Counted from the first letter of the stretch, positions 32,746-41,520 are shown. The stretch: DNA of 64,000 nt from Malassezia japonica (GCF_029542785.1 NC_083372.1:62001-126000); one strand, 5' to 3'. Numbers and translations are program-made. The notes: a model not told the origin generated them from the letters alone.

Positions 32746-32789
32746 CAGGTATCTGCCCCCTTGTACCATTTCTGTAGATGCTATATTTC

Positions 32790-33461
32790 CTAGCTCCGCT
32801 TCTTCTCGTTGCGCTGCGCCTCGAGCTTGGCAATTTGCTCCAGGCGCACCTTTTCCTCGAGCTTGCGGTCCTGGCGGATGGCGTACCACTCACCGCCCTG
32901 CAGGAGTAGCACACCAAAGAGGAGCGCGGCGATGATCACGTTGGTCGCCGAGATGACCTGCACGAGCGAAATGCGCTCGGTCTGCGTGAGGGCCATGGTC
33001 GTGTTGCCGTCCTGGCGTGCCTTGCTGGCCTCGTACACACCGCGCGCGACGTAGTACTCGTCCTTGGGGTGCGCAAGCGCGCGCAAGTTGGGCAGCGTCA
33101 CCGAGAGATACATGAGCAGCGAACCGAGATAGAGCACTGGGTAAGTAGTTGGGACGTACCAACGCTGCCCATGCCAAAGTAGCGGTCGTTCTCCGTCCAG
33201 CGGTGCAGCTTCGTGACAATACCAATCATGCCAAGACCAAGCACCGCGTGGAAGAACGCCGTGATGGTCAGGGGCGACGCAAACATGGACAGGTAGAACT
33301 CCTCCGCGCGGTCAATCGCGCGCTCCGTCGCGCGACCCTGGAACAGGATCGGGAAGTCAAACGTCGAGGTGACGAACAACACGCCTGTATCAGATACGCA
33401 TGATCTACTTACCGTAAATGAACATGACGCTCCCAATCACAAAACCCGTGCGGAATCCCAT
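32790..33461 (-). CDS. SHR3: Shr3/Psh3-type ER chaperone for amino acid permeases
   Basis: Three exons (33461-33413, 33384-33160, 33136-32790; introns 28 and 23 nt) encode 206 aa. Four membrane segments are visible: FVIGSVMFIYGVLFVTS, TITAFFHAVLGLGMIGIV, VVLYLGSLLMYLSVTL and NVIIAALLFGVLLLQ. Family motifs include the N-terminal FDFPILF and the HRWTENDRYFGMGS loop. Shr3 keeps polytopic amino acid permeases from aggregating in the ER membrane and couples them to COPII. The protein ends ...EKKRS, a textbook KKXX COPI retrieval signal consistent with ER residence. The upstream spacer holds TGCCACGTGGCA, a 12-bp palindrome containing CACGTG. Confidence 0.9.
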
Positions 33462-33843
33462 CTTGGTAGCGATACGAAGAGACGCGAACGTGGATTGTCG
33501 GTGTTATCTGCCACGTGGCACTGCACTGGGGTGGCCCATGCTTTGTGCGGAGCGGGCGTCTGCTCTCTAAGAACTAGCTATTTCTCGAACGGATCAACAG
33601 CTGCTATGCAGGTCCGCTCCACCAGAGCCGTGCGCTCGCGGCATGCGTGCTCCGCACTGGTGCCTACGGTGATGCTTACGTTATCGCACCTAATATGGTG
33701 TCACCGCGCGCCTGCGCTCTGGCGAAGGAACAACCACGGAATTCGATCGAACGGCACACCTTCCCGCACGGACGCGCTTCTCGATCGGCACCGTGCAGTA
33801 TTTAAATCCGCTTCCGGCCCCGGTCCTTTCGCATCCCACCAAC
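33462..33843. other. 382-bp divergent promoter region SHR3 / aldo-keto reductase 1
   Basis: This spacer has no gene. A perfect 12-bp palindrome TGCCACGTGGCA (CACGTG at 33512-33517) lies about 50 bp upstream of SHR3. A TATA-like element lies close to the reductase start and is listed separately. The length, well above the local norm, suggests more elaborate regulation of the first reductase. Confidence 0.5.
33799..33806 (+). promoter_or_regulatory. TATA-like box TATTTAAA of aldo-keto reductase 1
   Basis: TATTTAAA lies 38 bp upstream of the ATG in otherwise GC-rich sequence, followed by a C/T-rich initiator-like stretch. Strong TATA elements are rare in the short spacers of this window, so the gene may be highly or inducibly expressed (inference). 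The codon use of the downstream gene, rich in CTC, AAG, GAC and ACC, fits high expression. Confidence 0.5.
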
Positions 33844-34824
33844 ATGTCTCTGAACAAGACGATCACTCTCAACGACGGCAACAAGATCCCCCAGATTGGC
33901 CTGGGCACCTGGCTCTCCGAGCCCGGCCAGGTTGAGGCGGCGGTTGAGCACGCTGTCAAGTCGGGCTACCGTCACCTGGACCTTGCCAAGATCTACCAGA
34001 ACCAGCACGAGGTCGGTGCCGCGCTGAAGAAGGTGATTCCCTCGGTTGTGAAGCGCGAGGAGCTCTTCATCACCTCGAAGCTGTGGAACATCTCGCACAA
34101 GCCCGAGGCCGTTGAGCCTGCGCTGGACGACACGCTCAAGGAGCTCGGTCTCGAGTACCTTGACCTCTACCTGATCCACTGGCCTGTTGCCCTGGACGGT
34201 GGCCCCTCGGGTGAGCTCGTTCCCCAGGAGAATGGCAAAATCAAGCTGGACCTCCAGACTTCGCTGGTCGAGACCTGGAAGGCCGTGGTCGACCTCAAGA
34301 AGACCGGCAAGGTCAAGTCGGTTGGCGTCTCCAACTTTAGCCCCAAGCACATTGATGCCATCACCAAGGCCACGGGTGTGAAGCCGGCGGTGAACCAGAT
34401 CGAGGCGCACCCGCTCCTGCCCCAGGACGACCTCGTGAAGTACCACGCCGACAACGATATCCACATCACTGCCTACTCGCCCCTCGGCAACAACCTCGCG
34501 GGCAAGACCAAGATTGTCGACTACCCCGAGGTGGCCGAGGTGGCAAAGAAGCGCAACGCCGACCCCGCGCAGGTGCTCGTCGCCTGGGGTGTGCACCGTG
34601 GCTACTCGGTCATTCCCAAGAGTGTCACTGCCACACGCATTGTGAGCAACTTTAACCAGATTGAGCTCTCGGACGACGACTACAAGGCGGTCTCGCACAT
34701 TATCAAGACCGCCGGCGGTCACCAACGCTTCAACACCCCCATCACCTACACACCCACGTGGGACATCAACGTCTTTGACGAGGAGGTCGAGAAGAAGGCC
34801 ACGCACCAGATTAAGATCGAGTAA
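33844..34824 (+). CDS. Aldo-keto reductase, tandem copy 1
   Basis: The single exon encodes 326 aa of a cytosolic NADPH-dependent aldo-keto reductase (TIM barrel). The catalytic tetrad is present: Asp and Tyr in [13 protein letters not shown], Lys in ITSKLW and His in LIHWPVALD. The cofactor loop IPKSVTATRIVSNF is typical of NADPH binding. The start NDGNKIPQIGLGTW is standard for fungal carbonyl/sugar-alcohol reductases. Substrate cannot be read from sequence; short-chain aldehydes, xylose or glycerol-type substrates are all possible. It has a strong TATA-like box and an intron-free frame, unlike its tandem partner 162 bp downstream, whose C-terminal THQIKIE it shares exactly. Confidence 0.93.
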   Translation: MSLNKTITLNDGNKIPQIGLGTWLSEPGQVEAAVEHAVKSGYRHLDLAKIYQNQHEVGAALKKVIPSVVKREELFITSKLWNISHKPEAVEPALDDTLKELGLEYLDLYLIHWPVALDGGPSGELVPQENGKIKLDLQTSLVETWKAVVDLKKTGKVKSVGVSNFSPKHIDAITKATGVKPAVNQIEAHPLLPQDDLVKYHADNDIHITAYSPLGNNLAGKTKIVDYPEVAEVAKKRNADPAQVLVAWGVHRGYSVIPKSVTATRIVSNFNQIELSDDDYKAVSHIIKTAGGHQRFNTPITYTPTWDINVFDEEVEKKATHQIKIE

Positions 34825-34986
34825 TCACATAGTAATGTAGCAGTACGATGGTGCTAGTACAGTACACGATGATCCCTCGAGAGTTTATCCGGTGAAGATC
34901 TCGTCACGTAATTGGGCGGCGGTGACCTAATCGGGTCGCACAGACGCAAGCTACAATCGGCCCCGCACGGCCTCCCAACTTCCTCC

Positions 34987-35992
34987 ATGTCTTTCCAAAA
35001 GGTAAGTCTTCTTGCGCTCATAGCAGTACGCTACGCTGAATGACGGCAACAAAATTCCCCTCATTGGCCTGGGCACCTGGCAGTCCCAGCCGGGTGAGGT
35101 CGAGGCGGCTGTGAAGTACGCCGTCAAGATCGGCTACCGTCACTTGGACCTCGCCAAGGTCTATGGCAACCAGCACGAGGTCGGTGCTGCTCTTCAGCAA
35201 CTCGTTCCGTCGGTTGTGAAGCGCGAGGATCTCTTCATTACCTCGAAGCTGTGGAACAATGCGCACAGGCCAGAGGACGTGGAGCCGACGCTGGACAATA
35301 CGCTCATTGAGCTCGGCGTGGAGTACCTCGACCTCTACTTGATGCACTGGCCGGTGGGCTTTGACGCTCCTCCTGGCCAATTGCGCGCAGCCAAAGACGG
35401 CAGGGTCCAGCTCAACCTCGAGACTTCGGTGGTCGACACCTGGAAGGCGCTCATTGCGCTCAAGAAGACAGGCAAGGTCAAGTCGATCGGTGTCTCCAAC
35501 TTCCGGACCGACGTCGTCGACGCGATCATCAAGGCGACAGGTGTCGCTCCTGCCGTGAACCAGATTGAGGCGCACCCTCTCCTTCCTCAGGACGATCTCG
35601 TGAAGCACCACAAGGAGCACAACATCCACATTACGGCCTACGCGCCGCTTGGCAACAACCCCAGCGGAAAGACCAAGGTTGTGGACTACCCCCAGGTGAC
35701 CGAGATCGCAAAGAAGCGCAGTGCCGACCCCGGCCAGGTGCTTCTTGCCTGGGGCGTGCACCGCGGCTACTCGGTAATCCCCAAGAGCGTGACGCCTGTG
35801 CGCATCGAGAGCAACTTTAAGCAGATTGAGCTTACGGACGAAGAGTACAAGGCCATCTCTGACATCATTCAGTCGAGCGGTGGCCATGTGCGCTTTTTTA
35901 CGCCGTACGGCACCTTCAACCCCCTGTGGGACATTAATGTCTTTAACGAGGAGGCGGAGAAGGCGGCTACGCACCAAATCAAGATTGAGTAG
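34987..35992 (+). CDS. Aldo-keto reductase, tandem copy 2
   Basis: A 15-nt first exon (34987-35001, MSFQK) and exon 35027-35992 flank a 25-nt intron with a gtaagt donor and give 326 aa. All catalytic residues are kept ([43 protein letters not shown]). The protein aligns end to end with copy 1, with compensating one-residue indels after HWPV and near the C-terminus. The substrate-binding loop [17 protein letters not shown] differs from copy 1 (PVALDGGPSGELVPQENG), so substrate range may have diverged. It converges on the NDP kinase with 30 bp between the stop codons. Confidence 0.93.
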
Positions 35993-36022
35993 ATAGAATG
36001 GTAGCGTGCGAGCTCTACATCG

Positions 36023-36568
36023 CTACATGCGTGCCTTTTCGAGCCAGCCATGTGCGTCCCATTCAGGAAAGACAAGCCCCAGCTCGCGGAGGGCGGACTC
36101 GTCCGAGTCCGAGCCATGGAATCCATTCCGGGTATCTCCCATACCGAGCTCTGCACGCAAGCACGAAGGCGCCTCCCATGCGGAGCGGTATGCTTTCGTC
36201 GGCCCAATTAACTTGCGCCACTCGGTAATGGCGCCGGGCCCGCTCAAGGCCAGGCCGATCGCACGGCCAGCCGTCATGCCGAGAATAAGGCGGTCGTAGT
36301 AAAACTTGCCTAGGTGCTCCGCGTAGAACTGCGCCGCATCCTCCTCCTCCCACGCGAACGACTTGGCGCGGAGGATTTGCAGGCTGGGATGCTCTCGCAG
36401 ACGCCGAAGGGCATGGAGGATATTGGGCTCATATACACATACGGTCGGCTTGATGATGGCCAATGTAACATCCGGCACTTGCCTTGCGCTCGACGTCCAG
36501 CGCCGCTGGGGCCGGGCGAGGCTCGCTTGAGCGACCTGGCGTGCGGCGCCGACACGTGGTCCTAGCAT
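36023..36568 (-). CDS. NME6-like nucleoside diphosphate kinase, possibly mitochondrial
   Basis: The single exon encodes 181 aa. The NDK fold is seen from VTLAIIKPTVCVYEPNILHAL onward. The catalytic His lies in RNGFHGSDSDESA, matching the group II (NME6) version of the NXXHGSDS motif; an NME6-style stretch AWRKLIGPTKAYRSAWEAPSCLRAELG precedes it. The first 35 residues (MLGPRVGAARQVAQASLARPQRRWTS) are Arg/Ala/Ser-rich with no acidic residue, as in a mitochondrial presequence. The enzyme would move gamma-phosphates between NTPs and NDPs. The next upstream in-frame Met-like codons are not ATG, so 36568 is the start. Confidence 0.88.
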   Translation of the reverse strand: MLGPRVGAARQVAQASLARPQRRWTSSARQVPDVTLAIIKPTVCVYEPNILHALRRLREHPSLQILRAKSFAWEEEDAAQFYAEHLGKFYYDRLILGMTAGRAIGLALSGPGAITEWRKLIGPTKAYRSAWEAPSCLRAELGMGDTRNGFHGSDSDESALRELGLVFPEWDAHGWLEKARM

Positions 36569-36820
36569 GGCGGACGGCGTGTTGGGAGGTGGAGGTACCT
36601 TGATAGTGACTAAGCAATTTAAGCTTTTCTGCTCGGCAGGGGCAGTGACAAACAAGTAGCCCAGTGGTACCGAGTCGCTGCGAAAAAAAGGTACCGGTGC
36701 ACAGGTCCGTAGTCTTGTTCCAATGGTCACCAATAACAAGCGCGCTAAGCAATACAGAATCAGGTCTTTTTCATCCTATAATAATACGATCAACGTCGGT
36801 CATACAAAGGGCATGAGAAG

Positions 36821-36841
36821 CTAGGACGATCGTGGTCCTAG
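36821..36841. repeat. Inverted repeat, 7-bp arms, 7-bp loop
   Basis: CTAGGAC and GTCCTAG flank a 7-bp loop (gatcgtg). It lies in the NDP-kinase upstream region. It could form a hairpin in RNA or bind a dimeric factor. Chance occurrence is possible for arms this short. Confidence 0.4.
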
Positions 36842-36909
36842 GCAGCGCAGCTGCATTTGGCGTTTAATTGTCTTAGTTGAAACCAGCAACTATAACACGT
36901 GTTTCCTCA

Positions 36910-36936
36910 CCAGGACCTATCCATAACTGGTCCTGG
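36910..36936. repeat. Inverted repeat, 8-bp arms, 11-bp loop
   Basis: CCAGGACC and GGTCCTGG flank an 11-bp loop. The arms share AGGAC/GTCCT with the inverted repeat 70 bp to the left, so the two may be copies of one element. It lies 3' of the 52-aa gene's stop codon and could act in its transcript end or as an operator. Confidence 0.45.
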
Positions 36937-37020
36937 GTTTATAAGGTTTTCGGTTCATTCGTTCATGTCGTCATGGGTATTTCCTTGGATCGGTGTTGCG
37001 GGAACTTGTCCTTCCTCTGT

Positions 37021-37224
37021 TTAGAGGCCGCCACCACTGCGCTCCACGCTGACCGAGCGGTTACCGGCAGTGAAAGCGTGCAGCTGCGAATTGCGGCGGG
37101 AGTTGCCGGCACACGTAGCGGCGACAAAGGCGGCGGAGCTGTTGGTTAGTACTTGCTCTTCGAGAGGTGAGAAAAAAACGTACCCGACAAGAAGAGTGCT
37201 AGGACGAGAGAAGAAAGAGATCAT
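37021..37224 (-). CDS. 52-residue spliced micro-gene with one membrane segment
   Basis: Exons 37224-37184 and 37138-37021 flank a 45-nt intron (37139-37183) with a gtacgt donor, an internal tactaacca branch site and an aacag acceptor, the best branch site in this part of the window. The product starts MISFFSRPSTLLVGSAAFVA, a Ser/Arg N-terminus then a hydrophobic stretch (TLLVGSAAFVAATCAG), and ends with a polar tail closing in SVSVERSGGGL. It could be a mitochondrial inner-membrane or signal-anchored peptide. The ATG context (acaaacATGa) is good. Without splicing the frame stays open and inserts 15 residues. I do not recognise the family. Function unknown. Confidence 0.5.
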   Translation of the reverse strand: MISFFSRPSTLLVGYVFFSPLEEQVLTNSSAAFVAATCAGNSRRNSQLHAFTAGNRSVSVERSGGGL

Positions 37225-37592
37225 GTTTGTACTGGTAGTCCGAGTGGGAGGAGATAGAGGTGGTACGCTCTTTTCCGTTCCATATGTACTCTCACTAAAT
37301 CCGCCACTACCCAAAATTTATCAGCAGACTGACATCGTAAGGAACCAGATCGAGATCATACAGCCAATCATGTGTGGGCTTGTGCATGAGGTGATCTTGC
37401 CTCTGGTCAATTTTCTGCAGCGTGGCCAAGCCGCATGTCCTAGTTTGTTCTATCGGCCGAAAGAGCTACTGCGGCGCGCCGCGCCAGCCATCGATTGGGA
37501 GGATTATCGGTGTTTGTCACCCGGGCGACCGACGGTGCGTGTCGGTGCACCGCATACCTACAGTTGGGAGAGAACAAGCCAATACGGATCGA
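37225..37592. other. 368-bp divergent spacer, micro-gene / SUN-domain gene
   Basis: It contains open frames on both strands but none with a conserved domain or an ATG-started protein that joins the SUN gene. I treat it as the shared 5' region. No TATA-like or repeat element stands out. Confidence 0.4.
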
Positions 37593-40082
37593 ATGCCCAG
37601 TGTGGTCGGTGATACGAGTGCAAGGAGCTGGGGACAAGATACGCCCAGCTCGCTTCGCCGCTCGGCGCGGCTGAGCAGTTCGTCTCCACACCAAGGACGC
37701 ACGGATCGCGTGCGCACACCGCGTTCCGAGACCATTTCGCGCGTGCGTTTGCAGGACAAAGGCAGGGCGAGCACCGGCGCGCCCGACGCGTCAGCATGGG
37801 GCTCGTCTTTGTACTCGGCGCAAACATCACGCGACGCATCGCTGGTGAGCAGCTACTACCTGCGCTCGCAGCCCGAGGCGCCTCTCGATGAAAGCACGTC
37901 GTTCGCCGACGAGTCCAACACGTCGGACGCGTGGAATGGCCTTGGGTCCCTTTTGCGGGGCTCGCAGCGTCCGCCGCAGACACCCAAGTCGTACGTGCGG
38001 AATGCCTCGATCTTGTCTGGGGAAGCGGACGACTATACCCAAGAGGACCAGTTTATGGCGCAGGTGGAAAACCAATGGCAGGATAACAACGCCGAGGCGG
38101 ACGACCACCCGTTCGCATGCCAAGGACGCAATGGCATCCCGGCTACACCAGGGATGCCGACGCCGCATGTCCCTGGCGTCTTTCGCTCCGCACGGCGCGC
38201 ACGACGCGTCGACCCGAACGAGTCGCAGGCGACCGAAGAGCCCTCGTTCCGCGCCGAGCCCGAGACAAAGCCGTCACGGGCCTCGATGTTTGAGAAGCCG
38301 CAGGAACCCGAGACAAAAGCACACGCCTCTCTTGGCGCGATACCCAAAGTGCTTTTGGCTCTGGGCATTCTTGCCATGGTGTACTATATTTTAATGGCGT
38401 CCCTGTCGGGTGTGTCAGTGCCCTGGCCGTCCAAGGAGACCACTGCGCCGCTCGTCGAAAAGCCGTGGCCCTCATCGTCAACGTCCGTGGACGAGCTCCG
38501 GAAACGGGTCGACACGCTGGAAAACGCAGTAAACAAAGTGTGGCGCTCGTTTGGCGACGTCGGTGCTGAGATGAAGCAGACGCACCATACCCTCAGCGAG
38601 CGTCTGCGTGCGCTCGAAGGGCGCACGGCCCTCAGCTCCACCGTCCAGGCGCTTGAGTCCGAGATGCGTGCGCTGCGCGCGGCGCACAGCGAAGGCGCGG
38701 CGCTGTGGGCCGAAGAAAAGAAGCAGACCGAGGCGCTTCTTGCGCGCCTCGCGGTCGTCGAGCAGCGTGGCGGCAGCGCATCCGGCACGCTTTCGAACGA
38801 TGCAGCCGAGTCGATCCGTGCCAAGCTCGGCGAGCTCGAAGTGCGCATCGCTCGTGCGGCGCGCCAGGCGCAGCAGGCCGACCATGCCGCGAGCGAGGCC
38901 AAGAGTGCGGTCGATATGCTGCGTGCCGTCGTTCCCGAGCAGATGCCGGTCCGCTACGACCCCCAAACGAAGCAGCTCCGCGTGGACCCTGCGCTGTACC
39001 ATGAGCTGCGCAAGGTGCTGGGCAGCGATGCACCCCGCACCTCGGCCAAGCCCGGCAGCTGGTCGTCGTTCCTTGAGGCGAACCGTGCCGAGCTCGAGAC
39101 GCTCTTTGCAAGCACTGTCAAGGAGCACCTGAACGCACGCACCTCGTCCGGGGCGTTGTTGGACCGCGACGCGTTCCTCGCCCTGCTGCAAACCGAGCTC
39201 GCCCGCGCCAAGACGGAGCTCAGCACACGCTTTAACGAGAATGTGCACAGTCTCCAGAGCGAGATCCTCGGCAAGGTGCGGCAGCAGCAGGAGATGTACG
39301 AGCGCTCCGGCTCGTGGGAGGCGCCGTCGTTCCTGCACGAGTCCGTCCGTGCTAATAGCGAGGTCTCGTCGATGATCCACGCGGCGCTCGCGACGTTTGC
39401 CGCCGACCAGATCGCGCAGGCCGACTATGCGCAGTACTCGGCAGGCGGTCGCGTGATCCCTGCGCTGACCAGCCCGACGCACGAGCTGCGTCTCGGCGGC
39501 GAGAATGTGCAGAGCGTCCTGTCGATGCTCCAGTCGCTCTTGCCGATCCCCGCGTGGCCCGGCCAAAAGAGCGGCTCGTACGCGGTGCGTGGGCGTATGC
39601 CGGTCGTCGCTCTGCACCACGACAACTCGCCCGGAATGTGCTGGCCTTTCTCCGGCACGCATGGCCAGCTCGGCATCCAGCTTGTGCGCAAGGTGCGCGT
39701 CTCGTCGATCACCATCGACCACCTGCCTGCCGTGCTTGCGCTGGACGGCCTCACCTCTGCGCCGCGCGACATGGAGGCTTGGGGCATCCTCGAGACCGAC
39801 GCCGAGCGCCGGCAGCTCGCGCAGTGGCGCGCGAAGCGTGCAAGGATGCACGCCGACGACGTCGAGCCCGCGCCCGTGCCCCCCTCGCCGTCACACGTGT
39901 ACCTCGGTTCCTTCTCGTACGACCTGCAAGGCGCTGCGATCCAGACCTTCCCTGTATCGGCAGAAGGCGCCGCGCTTGATCTGCCTTTTCGCGTGGTGCA
40001 GCTGAGTGTGCTGAGCAACCACGGCCTGCGCGACTTTACGTGTTTGTACCGGGTGCGTGTGCATGGCGAGCCCGCCGAGTAG
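37593..40082 (+). CDS. SUN-domain nuclear envelope protein (Sad1-like)
   Basis: The single exon encodes 829 aa. The N-terminal 250 residues are Ser/Arg-rich and nucleoplasmic by topology. One membrane segment lies at about 251-270 (VLLALGILAMVYYILMASLSG). Long coiled coils follow (about 295-470; VDELRKRVDTLENAVNKV..., SEGAALWAEEKKQTEALL...). The C-terminal SUN domain starts near 615 with GGRVIPALTSPTHEL and includes ALHHDNSPGMCWPFSGTHGQLGIQL, VSSITIDHLP, MEAWGILE, YLGSFSYDLQGAAIQTFPV and FRVVQLSVLSNHG. SUN proteins pair with KASH proteins to bridge the nuclear envelope and anchor the spindle pole body and telomeres. The SUN domain carries a basic/Pro insert (KRARMHADDVEPAPVPPSP). The first ATG is 37593. 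Confidence 0.93.
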   Translation: MPSVVGDTSARSWGQDTPSSLRRSARLSSSSPHQGRTDRVRTPRSETISRVRLQDKGRASTGAPDASAWGSSLYSAQTSRDASLVSSYYLRSQPEAPLDESTSFADESNTSDAWNGLGSLLRGSQRPPQTPKSYVRNASILSGEADDYTQEDQFMAQVENQWQDNNAEADDHPFACQGRNGIPATPGMPTPHVPGVFRSARRARRVDPNESQATEEPSFRAEPETKPSRASMFEKPQEPETKAHASLGAIPKVLLALGILAMVYYILMASLSGVSVPWPSKETTAPLVEKPWPSSSTSVDELRKRVDTLENAVNKVWRSFGDVGAEMKQTHHTLSERLRALEGRTALSSTVQALESEMRALRAAHSEGAALWAEEKKQTEALLARLAVVEQRGGSASGTLSNDAAESIRAKLGELEVRIARAARQAQQADHAASEAKSAVDMLRAVVPEQMPVRYDPQTKQLRVDPALYHELRKVLGSDAPRTSAKPGSWSSFLEANRAELETLFASTVKEHLNARTSSGALLDRDAFLALLQTELARAKTELSTRFNENVHSLQSEILGKVRQQQEMYERSGSWEAPSFLHESVRANSEVSSMIHAALATFAADQIAQADYAQYSAGGRVIPALTSPTHELRLGGENVQSVLSMLQSLLPIPAWPGQKSGSYAVRGRMPVVALHHDNSPGMCWPFSGTHGQLGIQLVRKVRVSSITIDHLPAVLALDGLTSAPRDMEAWGILETDAERRQLAQWRAKRARMHADDVEPAPVPPSPSHVYLGSFSYDLQGAAIQTFPVSAEGAALDLPFRVVQLSVLSNHGLRDFTCLYRVRVHGEPAE

Positions 40083-40108
40083 CTATAGTATCTACAGTAC
40101 ATGACGCA

Positions 40109-41503
40109 TTAGTACCCCTCGAGGTCCAGTGCATCGAGGACCTGGCTGGGATCGTCGTCGTCATCCTCGTCGTCGTCATCCTCGTCGTCATCCTCGTCGT
40201 CCTCGTCGTCCTCGTCGTCCTCGTCTTCGCCTCCGTCTTGGTCGTGCTCCATCTCGTCGCCCTCTTCGCGGTCAATATCGAAAGGGGGGATCGACTCCTC
40301 GTTCGCGTCCTGCACGTCAAGAGAGCGCTCGCGCATCTGGTCCTTGGCCACCACGAGCGGCGTCCGCTCCGTGTCGGCCAGGTAACTCGTCGGCGGCAGC
40401 ACGGCAGGGTCGGAATGCCCACTCGCCCTGATCCGGCCGTGCTCACTTGGGGTCAGCGGCGGAATTTCGTCCACGTCCATCACGGGCCGTGCACGGGGCG
40501 TACGGAGGTCCTGCTCGTCGCTCGGCGGCCTCCGCACCGCGGGTTTGTCCGCGATCGGCAGCAGCTCGGTGTCGTCGTGCGATGCGGCCCCCGACTCGGA
40601 GGTGTGGCGCAGGGTTGACGTGTGCGATGGGCGCCGCGATGAGCTGCGTTCGTCGCTCGACTCGTACGGCGGCGCCTCGGATATATCCGACATGGACAGG
40701 CTCGATGGCGTGCGCGAGCGCGGCCATGCAAACGCAGCCCATACCGCACCGAACCGCGCACGCTGCGACGCAATATAGTGCTCGCTGCGCTCAAAGTGGA
40801 TGCGCAGCGAGGGGTGCTGCACCGTAGCGCTTTCGCTGAGCCACGCATCTTGGAGCGGTGGCCCCGAGCTCGGCCAGAGCCACGCAGGAATGCGGTCGCG
40901 CTGAGGGAGCAGCACGCCGTCCGGCTCGCCATAGTGGTCGACAAAGTGCGCGAGGTGCTTGGGCACCTCGGCCGGTGCGCCGGACAGGCGCTTGGCCGCG
41001 AGGTGCGAGCCACGGGCGAGCTCGTCGCGGATGCTCGCGTCGGTCCACCCCTGGATCTTGCGCAGGCATGCCACGAGCGTCGATGTCGCCTCGACGCCGT
41101 CCAGGCAATGTACATACAAAGGAAGGTTCTCGCGGTTGAGCAGCTCAAGAATAGCACGGGCCGCGCCTTCGCGCGTCAGTCCGCCGGTCTCTTCCTGTGG
41201 CTTCTCGGTGCGTACGTGCACGAGGCGCACGCCAGTACCACCATTCTGCTGCTGCGCCCACGCCGCAATCGCCTCGTCACTGTCGATGGGCTTGGGCGTG
41301 AGCGAGACGATCGTGCGCAGGTGCAGCGTCTCGAGGTAGGGCAGGTTGCGCTGCTTGGGGTATGCGCCTCGATACAGACACTCGGAAAATGTAGTGACGC
41401 GCGCAGGCTCGCCTGAGCTCGTCTCGGACTCTGTGTCATAGCCCAGCGGCGGGAAGGCCACCGTTCCAAAGCGGATCGGCGGCGCGAGCGGCACACGGCC
41501 CAT
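40109..41503 (-). CDS. Oca6-like atypical dual-specificity (pseudo)phosphatase
   Basis: The single exon encodes 464 aa. Residues about 10-190 match the plant/fungal atypical DSP family: FSECLYRGAYPKQRNLPYLETLHLRTIVSLTPKPI, then HVRTEKPQEE and the P-loop region LYVHCLDGVEATSTLVACLRKIQGW. The CX5R signature is broken: after the Cys, LDGVEA ends in Ala where Arg should bind phosphate. Oca6-type proteins are the closest fit; OCA proteins work together in inositol-pyrophosphate and oxidant signalling. The rest is disordered, with a Ser/Arg patch and an Asp/Glu-rich tail (a run of about 25 acidic residues near 40140-40240). It likely acts as a scaffold rather than an enzyme (inference). Confidence 0.8.
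   Translation of the reverse strand: MGRVPLAPPIRFGTVAFPPLGYDTESETSSGEPARVTTFSECLYRGAYPKQRNLPYLETLHLRTIVSLTPKPIDSDEAIAAWAQQQNGGTGVRLVHVRTEKPQEETGGLTREGAARAILELLNRENLPLYVHCLDGVEATSTLVACLRKIQGWTDASIRDELARGSHLAAKRLSGAPAEVPKHLAHFVDHYGEPDGVLLPQRDRIPAWLWPSSGPPLQDAWLSESATVQHPSLRIHFERSEHYIASQRARFGAVWAAFAWPRSRTPSSLSMSDISEAPPYESSDERSSSRRPSHTSTLRHTSESGAASHDDTELLPIADKPAVRRPPSDEQDLRTPRARPVMDVDEIPPLTPSEHGRIRASGHSDPAVLPPTSYLADTERTPLVVAKDQMRERSLDVQDANEESIPPFDIDREEGDEMEHDQDGGEDEDDEDDEDDEDDDEDDDDEDDDDDPSQVLDALDLEGY
40140..40250 (-). repeat. Acidic Asp/Glu coding repeat
   Basis: Runs of gtc/atc/ctc triplets on the + strand encode an almost unbroken Asp/Glu tract in the Oca6-like protein tail. It is in frame with the upstream domain and therefore coding. 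Confidence 0.75.
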
Positions 41504-41520
41504 CGTGGACGCTCTCAAGT

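Larger units (their letters stand above)
36569..37020. other. 452-bp intergenic region with two inverted repeats
   Basis: No gene is visible here. It contains a CACGTG (36896-36901) and two short inverted repeats that share an AGGAC/GTCCT arm: CTAGGAC...GTCCTAG (36821-36841) and CCAGGACC...GGTCCTGG (36910-36936). It serves as promoter of the NDP kinase and 3' flank of the micro-gene. Base composition is more AT-rich than the coding neighbours. Confidence 0.5.

Noticed and set aside
30678..32789. Active Mutator-like element
   Set aside because: No terminal inverted repeats, no 8-11 bp target duplication seen, catalytic positions altered and immediate housekeeping neighbours.
33802..34806. 334-codon minus-strand frame opposite aldo-keto reductase 1
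   Set aside because: Leu/Val/Gly/Asp-rich mirror of a codon-biased highly expressed gene; no domain.
36569..37020. tRNA or other structured RNA gene
   Set aside because: The inverted repeats do not assemble into a cloverleaf, and no A-box/B-box pair is visible.
38478..39851. 457-codon minus-strand frame opposite the SUN gene
   Set aside because: Antisense of the coiled coil and SUN domain; no conserved content.
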